A stretch of 24,795 nucleotides of DNA. Origin: a virus. Below, piece by piece: positions 16,704 to 24,237 of the stretch (positions are counted from its first letter, which is position 1; each line of letters opens with the position of its first letter). The position numbers were made by a program, and so were the translations under genes. Location: the IMG/VR virus record IMGVR_UViG_3300026097_000098, positions 1 through 24,795 of that record; one strand, given 5' to 3'. The notes beneath the pieces were generated by a model. The model saw only the letters and a program-made list of their open reading frames with translations. It was not told where the DNA came from and did no database searches.

Positions 16704-17267
16704 ATGTCATTATCACCCTTTGATGGGCCTATCCCCGGCCAGTCCCTAACTGCTGAACCCGGCAACGCACCTTGGGAAAAGCCTTCTAAGTTCTCTGATC
16801 CACTTGATGCACTTGAAATGTACATGGAGAAGCTGGGCGATGAAGAGACCCTAGACGATGTGATGGATATGCTAGACATTGGCATCCCTGTAGCGGTTGT
16901 GGCAGGTACTATGCTTGGCATGGGTGTCATGAATGGTATGCACACTGTAGACGTTAAGCTTTTGCTTAAGCCTTTGTTGATGGCACAGATCAAGTCTCTC
17001 GCTGATGCTACTGGTGTAGAGTACAAGATGACTATGGCAGACTACCGTGACCGGGATGCAGAAGCTGAACAGAGACGTAGAGCTAAGCTAGCTGCTAAGC
17101 TTGGTATGCGTACTGAGGGTGTGTCTAAACCTGATGCGGGTCAAGAGATCATGATGAAGGTAGAGGGTGAGATTGAACAGACTGAGATGCAGGAAGAGCC
17201 TGTAATAGAAGCTCCAATGCAAGACGAACAACAGCCACAAGGCTTGATGGCAAAGGAGCAAATGTAA
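16704..17267 (+). CDS. Hypothetical phage protein, likely virion-associated
   Basis: 187 residues. The Pro-rich N-terminus MSLSPFDGPIPGQSLTAEPG is a phrase I recall from conserved proteins of marine podoviruses and cyanomyoviruses, but no function is known to me. Residues about 32-58 form an acidic helix (DALEMYMEKLGDEETLDDVM), residues about 63-82 a hydrophobic stretch (GIPVAVVAGTMLGMGVMNGM) that could insert in a membrane, followed by VDVKLLLKPLLMAQIKSLAD. The C-terminal 70 residues are highly charged, with QRRRAKLAAKLG and a Gln/Glu-rich tail. It is tightly packed: 11 bases after the holin-like gene and one base before the next start. Confidence 0.55.
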   Translation: MSLSPFDGPIPGQSLTAEPGNAPWEKPSKFSDPLDALEMYMEKLGDEETLDDVMDMLDIGIPVAVVAGTMLGMGVMNGMHTVDVKLLLKPLLMAQIKSLADATGVEYKMTMADYRDRDAEAEQRRRAKLAAKLGMRTEGVSKPDAGQEIMMKVEGEIEQTEMQEEPVIEAPMQDEQQPQGLMAKEQM

Positions 17268-17268
17268 G

Positions 17269-18987
17269 ATGGCTATTCGTGGTGCGTTTAGTGCAGGGCT
17301 TGTCAAGGGCTTTGCTGAAAGTATGGAAAAGAGTATTGATGAGCGCAAGGCACGCATGAATCAACTCATCGACAATCAGATGGATACTGTGCGTCGTACT
17401 GCTCCTAAGATTGCTAAGTCTATGGCTGAAGCTAAGAATGCTCAGATGATTATGGGCGAGATGAAGGCTCAGTTCGGTGTCACAGATGAGGAGTTCATTG
17501 CTCTTGCTCAAAGCTACGACATCAATCAAGTATATGGTGCTATCCAGAAAGCACAAGCTAACCTGCCAGAAGGTGCAAAGATAGACAAGTCGCAGTTCTT
17601 GGGTTCGCTTAACATTCCTAAAGGTACATCCCTGCCAGAAGGTATGACAGCAGAGCAAGCACTTGAAAGTATTTACCTTGGCTATGCTCGTAACATCAGC
17701 GAAAAGCCTGACGATAAGTCTGAGGTACACAGAGCTAAGTCTTGGGGCAAGGCTCTTAAAGACACTCTCATGCTGGACCCTCGTGCATCAGCAGAAGAGC
17801 AGTTGGAAGCCATGTCCTACATGGGTATCCCTGTACAGGAAGTGCTGCAGTATGAAGCTTCTCAGGGTGTAGGGTATCAGCCTCTGCCCGGTGCGCAGCG
17901 TGTGCAAGGCTTTGACATTGACGTAACTGATTACAAAGAGCGGGACTACATGTCTACCGCTAACACGTATGAGCGTACATTCACTCGTACCTTTGCTGGT
18001 ACAGATGACTTAGCTAACGTGACTGACATGGCTGGTGCATTGAAGGCTATCGGTGCTGAGGATGAAGCTGAACTAGGCAACCGTCTACGTAAGGGCGGTA
18101 CAGCTATTGCTGATCTAGAGTTAGGCCTTTCTCAGGCGGGTGTACAGAGTAAGCTTGAGCGTGACCGCACTCTGCTTAGACTATCTAATGAAGTCAACAC
18201 GTCTGCTGAGATGGATAACCTTATCTCTGCTGTAGAGAACGGTACTGCGGAAGAGCTTATCCTAGAGTCTATGCAGAAGAACGGTAGACTGACTAACGAC
18301 TACATTGAGTATATCCTTACTGGTACTATGCCTACTGAGGAAGACCAGATTGTTGAAGACCCTACGATTACTCCTGAGCCTGACGACTTAGAGCAAGCTG
18401 TAGTTGCACAAGAAGGTGATGCAGAACCCGCAGAGGTAAGCACAGGCGACGCAACTGTAGACGCTATCTTAAATAACGCTCCTGCAGAAGACGATGAAGG
18501 AGAAACAGAAGAGACAGGCAATAAAAGCGTACAGCAACGTCTAGACGAAAACCAAGACAACCTGCGTGCAGCTATGGCAAGTGTCACTAAAGAAGAATGG
18601 CAGAACATGTCCCGCTCTGAGCGTGAGGAAGCAGGTCTACCTGTACGCCCACTAGACATGCGCTTCGCTGGTGCGGATGCATTTAAAGGTAACGAACTTC
18701 CTTCCACTACGGAAGCACCCGAAGGTAGTATTGCTGCCAAGGAATACGAGTCTGCTGCGGAGTTTATTCAGGACAACGATCAACGTATCCTTGATGAACT
18801 AGAGAGTAAAGGCCTTACTGGTGAGTCCAGCAAAGATGAAATCAAGCGTGCCTTGACAGACTTCTATCGTGCTAACCAAGACGATCCTACTATCGGTAAC
18901 TACATCGCCAATGCACCCATGCAAGACATTGACAGAATTGCAGATGTCTTTATGCTTACGTTGAAGCAACTAGAAGAACAAGAGTAA
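17269..18987 (+). CDS. Internal virion-like protein, 572 aa
   Basis: 572 residues, starting just after the previous stop (TAAGATG). It is largely helical. The N-terminus MAIRGAFSAGLVKGFAESME is followed by a charged helix (KSIDERKARMNQLIDNQMDT). Residues about 355-430 are strongly acidic and probably disordered (EEDQIVEDPTITPEPDDLEQ and following, then AEDDEGETEETG). The C-terminal segment after 430 is again helical. No catalytic motif or membrane helix is recognised. Size, helical nature and position immediately before the 1147-residue protein fit an internal core/ejection protein comparable in place to T7 gp15. This is a positional inference; I do not recognise the family by sequence. Confidence 0.5.
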   Translation: MAIRGAFSAGLVKGFAESMEKSIDERKARMNQLIDNQMDTVRRTAPKIAKSMAEAKNAQMIMGEMKAQFGVTDEEFIALAQSYDINQVYGAIQKAQANLPEGAKIDKSQFLGSLNIPKGTSLPEGMTAEQALESIYLGYARNISEKPDDKSEVHRAKSWGKALKDTLMLDPRASAEEQLEAMSYMGIPVQEVLQYEASQGVGYQPLPGAQRVQGFDIDVTDYKERDYMSTANTYERTFTRTFAGTDDLANVTDMAGALKAIGAEDEAELGNRLRKGGTAIADLELGLSQAGVQSKLERDRTLLRLSNEVNTSAEMDNLISAVENGTAEELILESMQKNGRLTNDYIEYILTGTMPTEEDQIVEDPTITPEPDDLEQAVVAQEGDAEPAEVSTGDATVDAILNNAPAEDDEGETEETGNKSVQQRLDENQDNLRAAMASVTKEEWQNMSRSEREEAGLPVRPLDMRFAGADAFKGNELPSTTEAPEGSIAAKEYESAAEFIQDNDQRILDELESKGLTGESSKDEIKRALTDFYRANQDDPTIGNYIANAPMQDIDRIADVFMLTLKQLEEQE

Positions 18988-18996
18988 GGCATCACA

Positions 18997-21900
18997 ATGG
19001 CTGATCAATACACGTACTATACGCCTGACAACATGAAAGGCAAGAAGGTATCTGACTTAAAGAGGAACCCTGAGTTCCTTAAGGATGCTGTAACCTTTCT
19101 TAAGAGTAGACGTAAGGGCTGGACAGATGAGGAGCTAAAAGGTCTTACACCTGATGACGTAGCCTATGAGGTGCTAGAACACTTCCGTATCATGAATACA
19201 AACGAAGTAAGCATGTCTAAAGACTACTACTTTGTTAAGGATGATAAGACTCAAGAGAGCGAGAAGCAGTCCTATGCCCGTCTCATGAATGCATTTGATA
19301 ATGCTAAGGGTGAAGGTATCTTGGACGGTGGCTTTGCTGGTGTGCGTGACTATGCTGAAGGCTTCCTGACAGCCCCTACAACGTACATCTCTGCTGCTGC
19401 GCTACCCCTGACAGGCGGTGCTGGTAGTGCCGCTGTACAGGCCGCTAAGGAAGGCTCTAAGCAAGCCCTGAAACAGTTAGCTAAGCACTCCATTAAGCGT
19501 GGTCTGTTGGACACAGCGTTTGAGGGCAGTGTTGCTGCTGCATCACAGCTTGGTACAGAGCTTATCAAGAAAGATGCTAGTGCTACTATTGGTGAAGACT
19601 ATGAAGTAAGCGGTACAAACATTGCTCTAGCTGGTGCGCTGGGCGGTGCAGCAGGTGGTGCAGCTTATGCTATCCCTGCACGCCAGCAGTACAAAGGTGC
19701 GCAGCGCATGGTTGAGGTTGTCGAGAAAGGCAACTCAGCTAAAGCAGCACGTATGGCTGAGACAACTAACCGTGCAGTAGAAGACTTGAAGAAGCTGAAC
19801 GAGACAACAGAAGGACGTAAGTTCATCAAGTTCAGTAAAGACAAGTTGATGGCATCCATTGACCCTAAGCTTGTCGAGGAAGGTATGGCTGCTAAGGTAG
19901 ACATCCTGAGTGAAGACTTGCCTGACGGACTTATCGGTGGCTTAGATCGTGGTACAATCCAGCGCTTAGGTGCTGCATCTGTGGACCTAGCACGTCAGCT
20001 AGGCGTTAAGCCTGAGAAGGGCCAGCGTATCACGGAGTACCTTGCTCGTCGTATTGATGAGGGTGATGGTGTAACACTGTTTGATAGCGTAGCAGACAAG
20101 TATGGCTTGTCACGTAGACAGCTAGCTGCTGTGTATGCTGCTGAGGTATCAGAGGCTGCTCGTATCCTTGTGCAACAAAAGCAATTCAAGACTGCTGCAG
20201 GTAAGAAGCTCACAGGCAAAGAAGCTAGTGAGGCTGCAGGTAAGTTCAAGGACAAGCTAGACGAACTGTACGACATGGGTATGTCTACTGTGTCTGGTCA
20301 AGAAGCTAAAGAGCTTAGTGATGCACAGCTACAACTAACCAGAAGCCAACGTGTAGTGCGTAACCTTCGTAATGTTGAGGATGCTCGTCGTGCATTCATG
20401 ACTTCACAGCCTGCTACAACCATGCGTAACAACATCTTTGGTGTTGCTATGACAGGCATTGATGCACTGGACCAGTTCAACGCATACATGCTGCGCTCTG
20501 TCACAGGCAAGGAGTCTGCTGCTGCTACACTAGATGGTACAGGCGACATTGCTAAGTACTTGCTGCGTGATCAGTATGTAGCTGAGACAGCCGTAGAACT
20601 ACTGCGTCAGGATGCACCAGAGCTTATGCAGAAGGTGTTCATGGAGGCAGCACAGGCAGAGACAGGCGTAGTACGTAACACTAAGCTAGCCAAGGCTGGT
20701 ACGTTTGTTAACACGCTCAACACTATGTCTGACCACATCTTTAAGCGTGCTGTTGTGGCTGGTACTATTGACCGGGAGCTAAAGCAACAAGGCTCTTCTC
20801 TTGCTGAGTACCTAGAGAAAGGCATGATGAGTGAGATACCTGACAACATTATCAACAAGGCTTTGGATGATAGCTTAGGCTTTACATTCCAGAGACGCTT
20901 TGGTGGTAAGGATGCCAGTGAAACTAACAAGTTTGTGAACAAGACCATTGGGTTTATCCATAGGTCAGGACTTACTACGCTAATCCCCTTCCCACGCTAC
21001 CTTGCATCACAGGCTAAGTTTATCAAGGACTACTCTGTACTTAACATTGCGTACAAGGGCGGTAAGCTTACTGATGAAGAGTGGGCTAAGCAGATGACAG
21101 GCGGAGCTATCTTTGCTTCCGCTTACATGTACCAGAAGGACAACATTGAGCAAGGCCTTAACTGGTTTGAAGATGAAATGGTGTCAGGTGAGGTGACTAA
21201 CGCACAAGCTGCTATGGGTCCAACAGCACCTATCCATTACGCTGCTAACATTGCTGCACGTATCTCTATGGGTATGCCTAACGATCTGCTTGATGATCAG
21301 GATCGCTTTAGCCGTAACATGATGAACCTCATCCTTGGCTCAGAGTTCCGCCCTAGTGGTACATCCTTGGATGAAGTAACAGAAACCATGTATAACGCTG
21401 CTAAGGCTATCGCTGATGGCGATACATCGTTTGATCCACAGCCTATAGCTAAGGTGGTAGGTGACTACTTTAGTACGTTCACATACCCTGCTGCTGTGGT
21501 GAAGGACTTCTATGGTCAGTACGATCCACGTTCATCCTATATCCCACAGACACTGGATGCTACAGTATCCCTGCCTGACATTGGCGGGCCACGTAGCCCT
21601 AACCTGTATCTGTACAGCAGGTTCGCTAAGAACATTGTAGACTTCAACTTGAATGAAATGTCTGCTACACTCAAGGATGCTACAGGCATTGACATGGGTA
21701 CAACACAAGTAGAAGGCCTCATGAAGTTCATGGGTAGCTCTACTCGTACACACTTTCAGATGATGGACCCTGATAACCAAGACACCGGGTACGACGTTGT
21801 ACGACATGATGTGTTTGGTGATGGGCCTATCCGTCAGCTTGACCCTCTGCTTAAACAGATCACAGGTTTCACTAAGAGTGCGCCACCTAATGCTTTGAAG

Positions 21901-22440
21901 CGTGAGATGGCTAAGCTTAACATTGATCCCTTTGCTTTGTATAACCCTTATCGTGAGAAGAACAGCGCACTAGAGTTGTTCACTCAGCAGATTGCACAGG
22001 GCTCATTGGCTGAGGAAGTAGAGGCTTTCATTGAAGCTGATCCAGTCTATCAAAGCTCTGACATACGACGTAAGCGCAAGCTGCTTGAGGATAAGATTAA
22101 GAACGTCATTAACAAGAAGCGTGACACAGCACGTACTATCCTGTCAGACTTCGCTGCTAAGAATGAAGAGTATCAGTCAGATTTCAATGCCTATGTGCGT
22201 GGCGAATACACTGCTATGGGTCCAAGAGAAAAGGCTGACGCAGATGCAGCATGGGCTGATGTAGCAGGGCGCTACAAGTTTGAGGGTAGGTCTATCACAG
22301 AGGCTATTGATGAGATCAACTCCTCTACTCAGTATGATGAGGATGAGAAGGACTCACGTAGGTCTGTACTACTACTCTGGTATATCCAAGCAGGTAAGCT
22401 AGAGAAGAAAACACGGCGTGCTATAACAGAAGCAGACTAA
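18997..22440 (+). CDS. Large internal virion (ejection) protein, 1147 aa
   Basis: 1147 residues, the longest gene of the window and the last of the + strand unit. The N-terminus is MADQYTYYTPDNMKGKKVSD. Residues about 105-230 include Ala/Gly-rich, weakly hydrophobic stretches (ISAAALPLTGGAGSAAVQAA and NIALAGALGGAAGGAAYAIP) that could insert into membrane. The remainder is helical and charged, with many Lys/Glu segments and a basic C-terminal region (SSDIRRKRKLLEDKIKNVIN). There is no lysozyme motif, unlike T7 gp16. Length and position correspond to the largest ejection protein of T7-like phages, which forms the conduit across the host envelope during DNA entry. Function is inferred from context. 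The stop codon lies 13 bases before the terminator hairpin. Confidence 0.58.
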   Translation: MADQYTYYTPDNMKGKKVSDLKRNPEFLKDAVTFLKSRRKGWTDEELKGLTPDDVAYEVLEHFRIMNTNEVSMSKDYYFVKDDKTQESEKQSYARLMNAFDNAKGEGILDGGFAGVRDYAEGFLTAPTTYISAAALPLTGGAGSAAVQAAKEGSKQALKQLAKHSIKRGLLDTAFEGSVAAASQLGTELIKKDASATIGEDYEVSGTNIALAGALGGAAGGAAYAIPARQQYKGAQRMVEVVEKGNSAKAARMAETTNRAVEDLKKLNETTEGRKFIKFSKDKLMASIDPKLVEEGMAAKVDILSEDLPDGLIGGLDRGTIQRLGAASVDLARQLGVKPEKGQRITEYLARRIDEGDGVTLFDSVADKYGLSRRQLAAVYAAEVSEAARILVQQKQFKTAAGKKLTGKEASEAAGKFKDKLDELYDMGMSTVSGQEAKELSDAQLQLTRSQRVVRNLRNVEDARRAFMTSQPATTMRNNIFGVAMTGIDALDQFNAYMLRSVTGKESAAATLDGTGDIAKYLLRDQYVAETAVELLRQDAPELMQKVFMEAAQAETGVVRNTKLAKAGTFVNTLNTMSDHIFKRAVVAGTIDRELKQQGSSLAEYLEKGMMSEIPDNIINKALDDSLGFTFQRRFGGKDASETNKFVNKTIGFIHRSGLTTLIPFPRYLASQAKFIKDYSVLNIAYKGGKLTDEEWAKQMTGGAIFASAYMYQKDNIEQGLNWFEDEMVSGEVTNAQAAMGPTAPIHYAANIAARISMGMPNDLLDDQDRFSRNMMNLILGSEFRPSGTSLDEVTETMYNAAKAIADGDTSFDPQPIAKVVGDYFSTFTYPAAVVKDFYGQYDPRSSYIPQTLDATVSLPDIGGPRSPNLYLYSRFAKNIVDFNLNEMSATLKDATGIDMGTTQVEGLMKFMGSSTRTHFQMMDPDNQDTGYDVVRHDVFGDGPIRQLDPLLKQITGFTKSAPPNALKREMAKLNIDPFALYNPYREKNSALELFTQQIAQGSLAEEVEAFIEADPVYQSSDIRRKRKLLEDKIKNVINKKRDTARTILSDFAAKNEEYQSDFNAYVRGEYTAMGPREKADADAAWADVAGRYKFEGRSITEAIDEINSSTQYDEDEKDSRRSVLLLWYIQAGKLEKKTRRAITEAD

Positions 22441-22452
22441 ACACAAAAGAAG

Positions 22453-22480
22453 AGGGGCCACATTGAGCGGCCCCTTTTTT
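22453..22480 (+). terminator. Rho-independent terminator at convergence of the two gene units
   Basis: The GGGGCC arm at 22454-22459 pairs perfectly with GGCCCC at 22469-22474, followed by TTTTTT at 22475-22480: a strong terminator for the + strand virion unit. On the other strand the hairpin is followed by TCTTCTTTTG, so weaker termination of the - strand unit is possible. The T-tract contains part of the stop codon of the - strand gene that ends at 22479. Confidence 0.9.
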
Positions 22481-22685
22481 ATTGTTTAACACCGTGCAAG
22501 TCTACGCATCGTTCTGCCCACATCTGCACTTCTATTAAGTTCTTCAATGCTTGATGCTTCTCTTCTGTACTATGTAGATTGTCTACAAGGTACTGCCTTA
22601 CATCCTGCATCACTTCGTCCAACCCCGCCCTAAACTGTGTGTGTCTCCCAGAGATAAACGCCTCAGCTTCTTTCTCTAGGCTCAA
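22479..22685 (-). CDS. Small two-helix phage protein, possible Acb2/Tad1-like
   Basis: 68 residues if translation starts at the TTG at 22685-22683, which lies five bases after the PhoH stop and follows the ribosome-binding-like AGGAAGGGA; no ATG is suitably placed, and a longer reading from 22763 would overlap PhoH by 74 bases. The protein reads SLEKEAEAFISGRHTQFRAG, then LDEVMQDVRQYLVDNLHS, then TEEKHQALKNLIEVQMWAER: two helices and a turn. The turn plus second helix, with EK-x-x-ALxxLxE-x-xMWA, resembles small phage proteins of the Acb2/Tad1 hairpin type, some of which sequester cyclic-nucleotide signals of bacterial CBASS or Thoeris defence. The similarity is recalled and weak; a function is not established. 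It is the last gene of the - strand unit. Confidence 0.6.
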   Translation of the reverse strand: MSLEKEAEAFISGRHTQFRAGLDEVMQDVRQYLVDNLHSTEEKHQALKNLIEVQMWAERCVDLHGVKQ

Positions 22686-22689
22686 TGTG

Positions 22690-23400
22690 TTAAATCCCTT
22701 CCTTGAGGAACACCTTGACCCACTGCGCACAGATGTCAGAACGTATAATGTCCTCAACACCAAACTCTACAATGGGTACAGGTATCATGTGTTTCTTAGC
22801 TAAGTGAATTACTTTAGACAGACCGTCGGCTTCCTTCAAGTCTGACTGCTGTACGTCACCATTAAGTACAATAGTACTACCCTCACCAACACGAGTCAAC
22901 AACATCTTAAGCTCATGCGTAGTGATGTTCTGTGTTTCGTCTACGATAATGAAAGCATTGTCAAAGCTACGCCCACGCATCAGTGCTAGTGGAGCCATCT
23001 CTACGTTGCCGTTCTTGATAGCTGTCTCTAGCATGCCCTTGCCCCAGTGTTTCTCTAACACGTCAAGCACAGGCAATGCCCAAGGGTAGGTCTTTTCTTC
23101 TAGTGTACCGGGTAGATACCCTAAGTCCTTACCTACTGCTACGTGAGGGCGTGTGATAACGATCTTGTCAATCGCCTTGAGTGTGTACTGGTCTGCAGCA
23201 TACGTAGCTGTAACGTATGTCTTACCTGTACCAGCAGGACCAAGCACAAACACTTGGCTGTTCTGGTTAAGGTGATCCAAGAAAGCCTTTTGCTTGTCTG
23301 TCTTGGGGGTGATGCCAGAGGTCTTCTTAGTCTCAGCACCCTTGTAGTTAGTCTTTCGGCGTGACCGTGTTTGCTTCTTTGGTGGCTCAAGATTGTCCAT
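22690..23400 (-). CDS. phoH: PhoH-like P-loop ATPase
   Basis: 236 residues. After a basic N-terminus (KKQTRSRRKTNYKG) the ATPase domain shows Walker A GPAGTGKT at 54-61, ITRPHVAVGKDLGYLPG at 82-98 and Walker B IIVDETQN at 151-158, then VLNGDVQQSDL near 188-198, all diagnostic for the PhoH family. PhoH proteins are predicted RNA-associated ATPases/helicases; in phages their role is unknown, though they are frequent in marine phages and were first linked to phosphate starvation in bacteria. It is of normal length for the phage form. The start overlaps the end of the upstream HNH gene by 14 bases, and the stop is directly followed by a small TTG-start gene. Confidence 0.93.
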   Translation of the reverse strand: MDNLEPPKKQTRSRRKTNYKGAETKKTSGITPKTDKQKAFLDHLNQNSQVFVLGPAGTGKTYVTATYAADQYTLKAIDKIVITRPHVAVGKDLGYLPGTLEEKTYPWALPVLDVLEKHWGKGMLETAIKNGNVEMAPLALMRGRSFDNAFIIVDETQNITTHELKMLLTRVGEGSTIVLNGDVQQSDLKEADGLSKVIHLAKKHMIPVPIVEFGVEDIIRSDICAQWVKVFLKEGI

Positions 23401-23797
23401 CGTTATAGTGCCTTTTTAAATAGGTTAATGCTTTTTCTAGTCCGTCAATATCGTCACCTAAGTTTCCAAGACCTAGATTGCAATCTTCGCATAACCAGCC
23501 TCTAAACTTTAATGTGCTGTGGTCGTGATCTACTACTAGTGATTTTGTATGAGGTTTACTGCAGCAGTCACATACTTCTCCTTTTAAATGCTCATACTCT
23601 TTACGTAAGCGTATGCGTAACTTAGAGTCTTTCTTAAAACAGGTCTTACACCTTCTATCTAAGTTGTCTTTATTAGCAGCAGCAGAATAGTACTGATCTA
23701 AAGTTTTTACCTCATTACATACTTTACACCGTCTTCCCTCTGATCCATCAGGTGCTAAGGTTGAATCTGCTAAAGAACTAAACATTTCTAACTGCAT
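23387..23797 (-). CDS. Endonuclease VII-type HNH nuclease
   Basis: 136 residues. An N-terminal zinc ribbon uses C24/C27 and C50/C53 (CKVC and CKTC). The nuclease part has C76...C79 and C103...C106 (CDCC and CEDC) around the core VVDHDHSTLKFRGWLCEDCN, the signature of recombination endonuclease VII (T4 gp49-like), followed by DIDGLEKALTYLKRHY. The fold is zinc-stabilised, with the DHDH motif holding the catalytic His. Family members resolve branched DNA or act as homing nucleases. Here it lies between glutaredoxin and PhoH, starts in the TAATG overlap with the former and overlaps PhoH by 14 bases. It has no good ribosome binding site, so translation is probably coupled. Small size and A/T-rich codons suit a mobile HNH gene. 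Confidence 0.85.
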   Translation of the reverse strand: MQLEMFSSLADSTLAPDGSEGRRCKVCNEVKTLDQYYSAAANKDNLDRRCKTCFKKDSKLRIRLRKEYEHLKGEVCDCCSKPHTKSLVVDHDHSTLKFRGWLCEDCNLGLGNLGDDIDGLEKALTYLKRHYNDGQS

Positions 23798-24042
23798 TAC
23801 ACGTCACGCTTACCTTCATTCAACAGGTAGTCTTTCAACTCAGTGTAACCACCAATGTATTCACCTGAGGGGGCGAACACTTGCGGTACAGTAGTTAGAC
23901 CCGCTTTGACCATAAGCTTTAACATCCAGCGGTTGTCTGCGTGTTGTACGTTATACATGTCATACGTTTCACCTGCACCAATGAGCAATGCCTTGGCGCT
24001 GTCACAGAAGTTGCATTGGCTGCGTGTTAGGATAGTGTACAT
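23797..24042 (-). CDS. Glutaredoxin
   Basis: 81 residues from the ATG at 24042, which has GGAGAAAGT just upstream; a longer frame from 24102 would run through the neighbouring tRNA-like element and is rejected. The start MYTILTRSQCNFCDSAKALL carries the redox motif C10-N-F-C13, followed by the cis-Pro segment TTVPQVF and the glutathione-side motif GEYIGGYTEL, a complete minimal thioredoxin fold of the glutaredoxin type. It would reduce disulfides at the expense of glutathione. The ribonucleotide reductase upstream in the same direction has a C-terminal redox cysteine pair, making this the probable electron donor. The stop overlaps the HNH start (TAATG). Confidence 0.9.
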   Translation of the reverse strand: MYTILTRSQCNFCDSAKALLIGAGETYDMYNVQHADNRWMLKLMVKAGLTTVPQVFAPSGEYIGGYTELKDYLLNEGKRDV

Positions 24043-24059
24043 ACTTTCTCCGTTGTAAA

Positions 24060-24147
24060 TGGAGGTCGCTGGAGGAATTGAACCCCGTGGCATCCATCCC
24101 ACTGTTTAACGCCAAGAGTTTAGAAGACTCATGTGGGGGCAGCAACC
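24060..24147 (-). tRNA. Atypical tRNA-like element with encoded CCA (UCU anticodon-like loop)
   Basis: 88 bases between reductase and glutaredoxin. The 5' end GGTTGCT pairs over all seven positions (one G-T) with AGCGACC near the 3' end, which is followed by TCCA. Before it lies a T-arm-like hairpin, GGGG-TTCAATT-CCTC. A hairpin GAGT-CTTCTAA-ACTC has a seven-base loop identical to that of many tRNA-Arg with anticodon UCU, and GTGG-GATGGATG-CCAC could be a long variable arm. No normal D arm can be drawn: the bases after the acceptor are GCCCCCACAT, which can pair with GTGGG instead. It may be a degenerate or unusual tRNA, or a tRNA mimic acting as a processing signal. Identity uncertain. Confidence 0.45.
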
Positions 24148-24237
24148 ATATAATAAGCAGTTTAGACACTTGCTCAGGTGCAGAAGACCGAGGTGTATGA
24201 AGGTGACAAGACCAGCACAGGGACGTTCGGTCATAAC

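Noticed and set aside
23797-24102. Longer glutaredoxin with 20 extra N-terminal residues
   Set aside because: The extra residues are encoded by the CCA end of the tRNA-like element, while a good ribosome binding site precedes the ATG at 24042 and the shorter form is a complete glutaredoxin.
24106-24234. A 42-codon - strand frame starting four bases after the reductase stop
   Set aside because: Its last 14 codons run into the tRNA-like element, it has no ribosome binding site beyond the reductase tail, and the Cys/Leu-rich product resembles nothing known to me; probably chance.
24060-24237. tmRNA instead of a tRNA-like element
   Set aside because: The 3' end resembles tmRNA, but the conserved GGATTCGAC segment near the 5' end and any tag reading frame are missing, and the whole structure closes within 88 bases.
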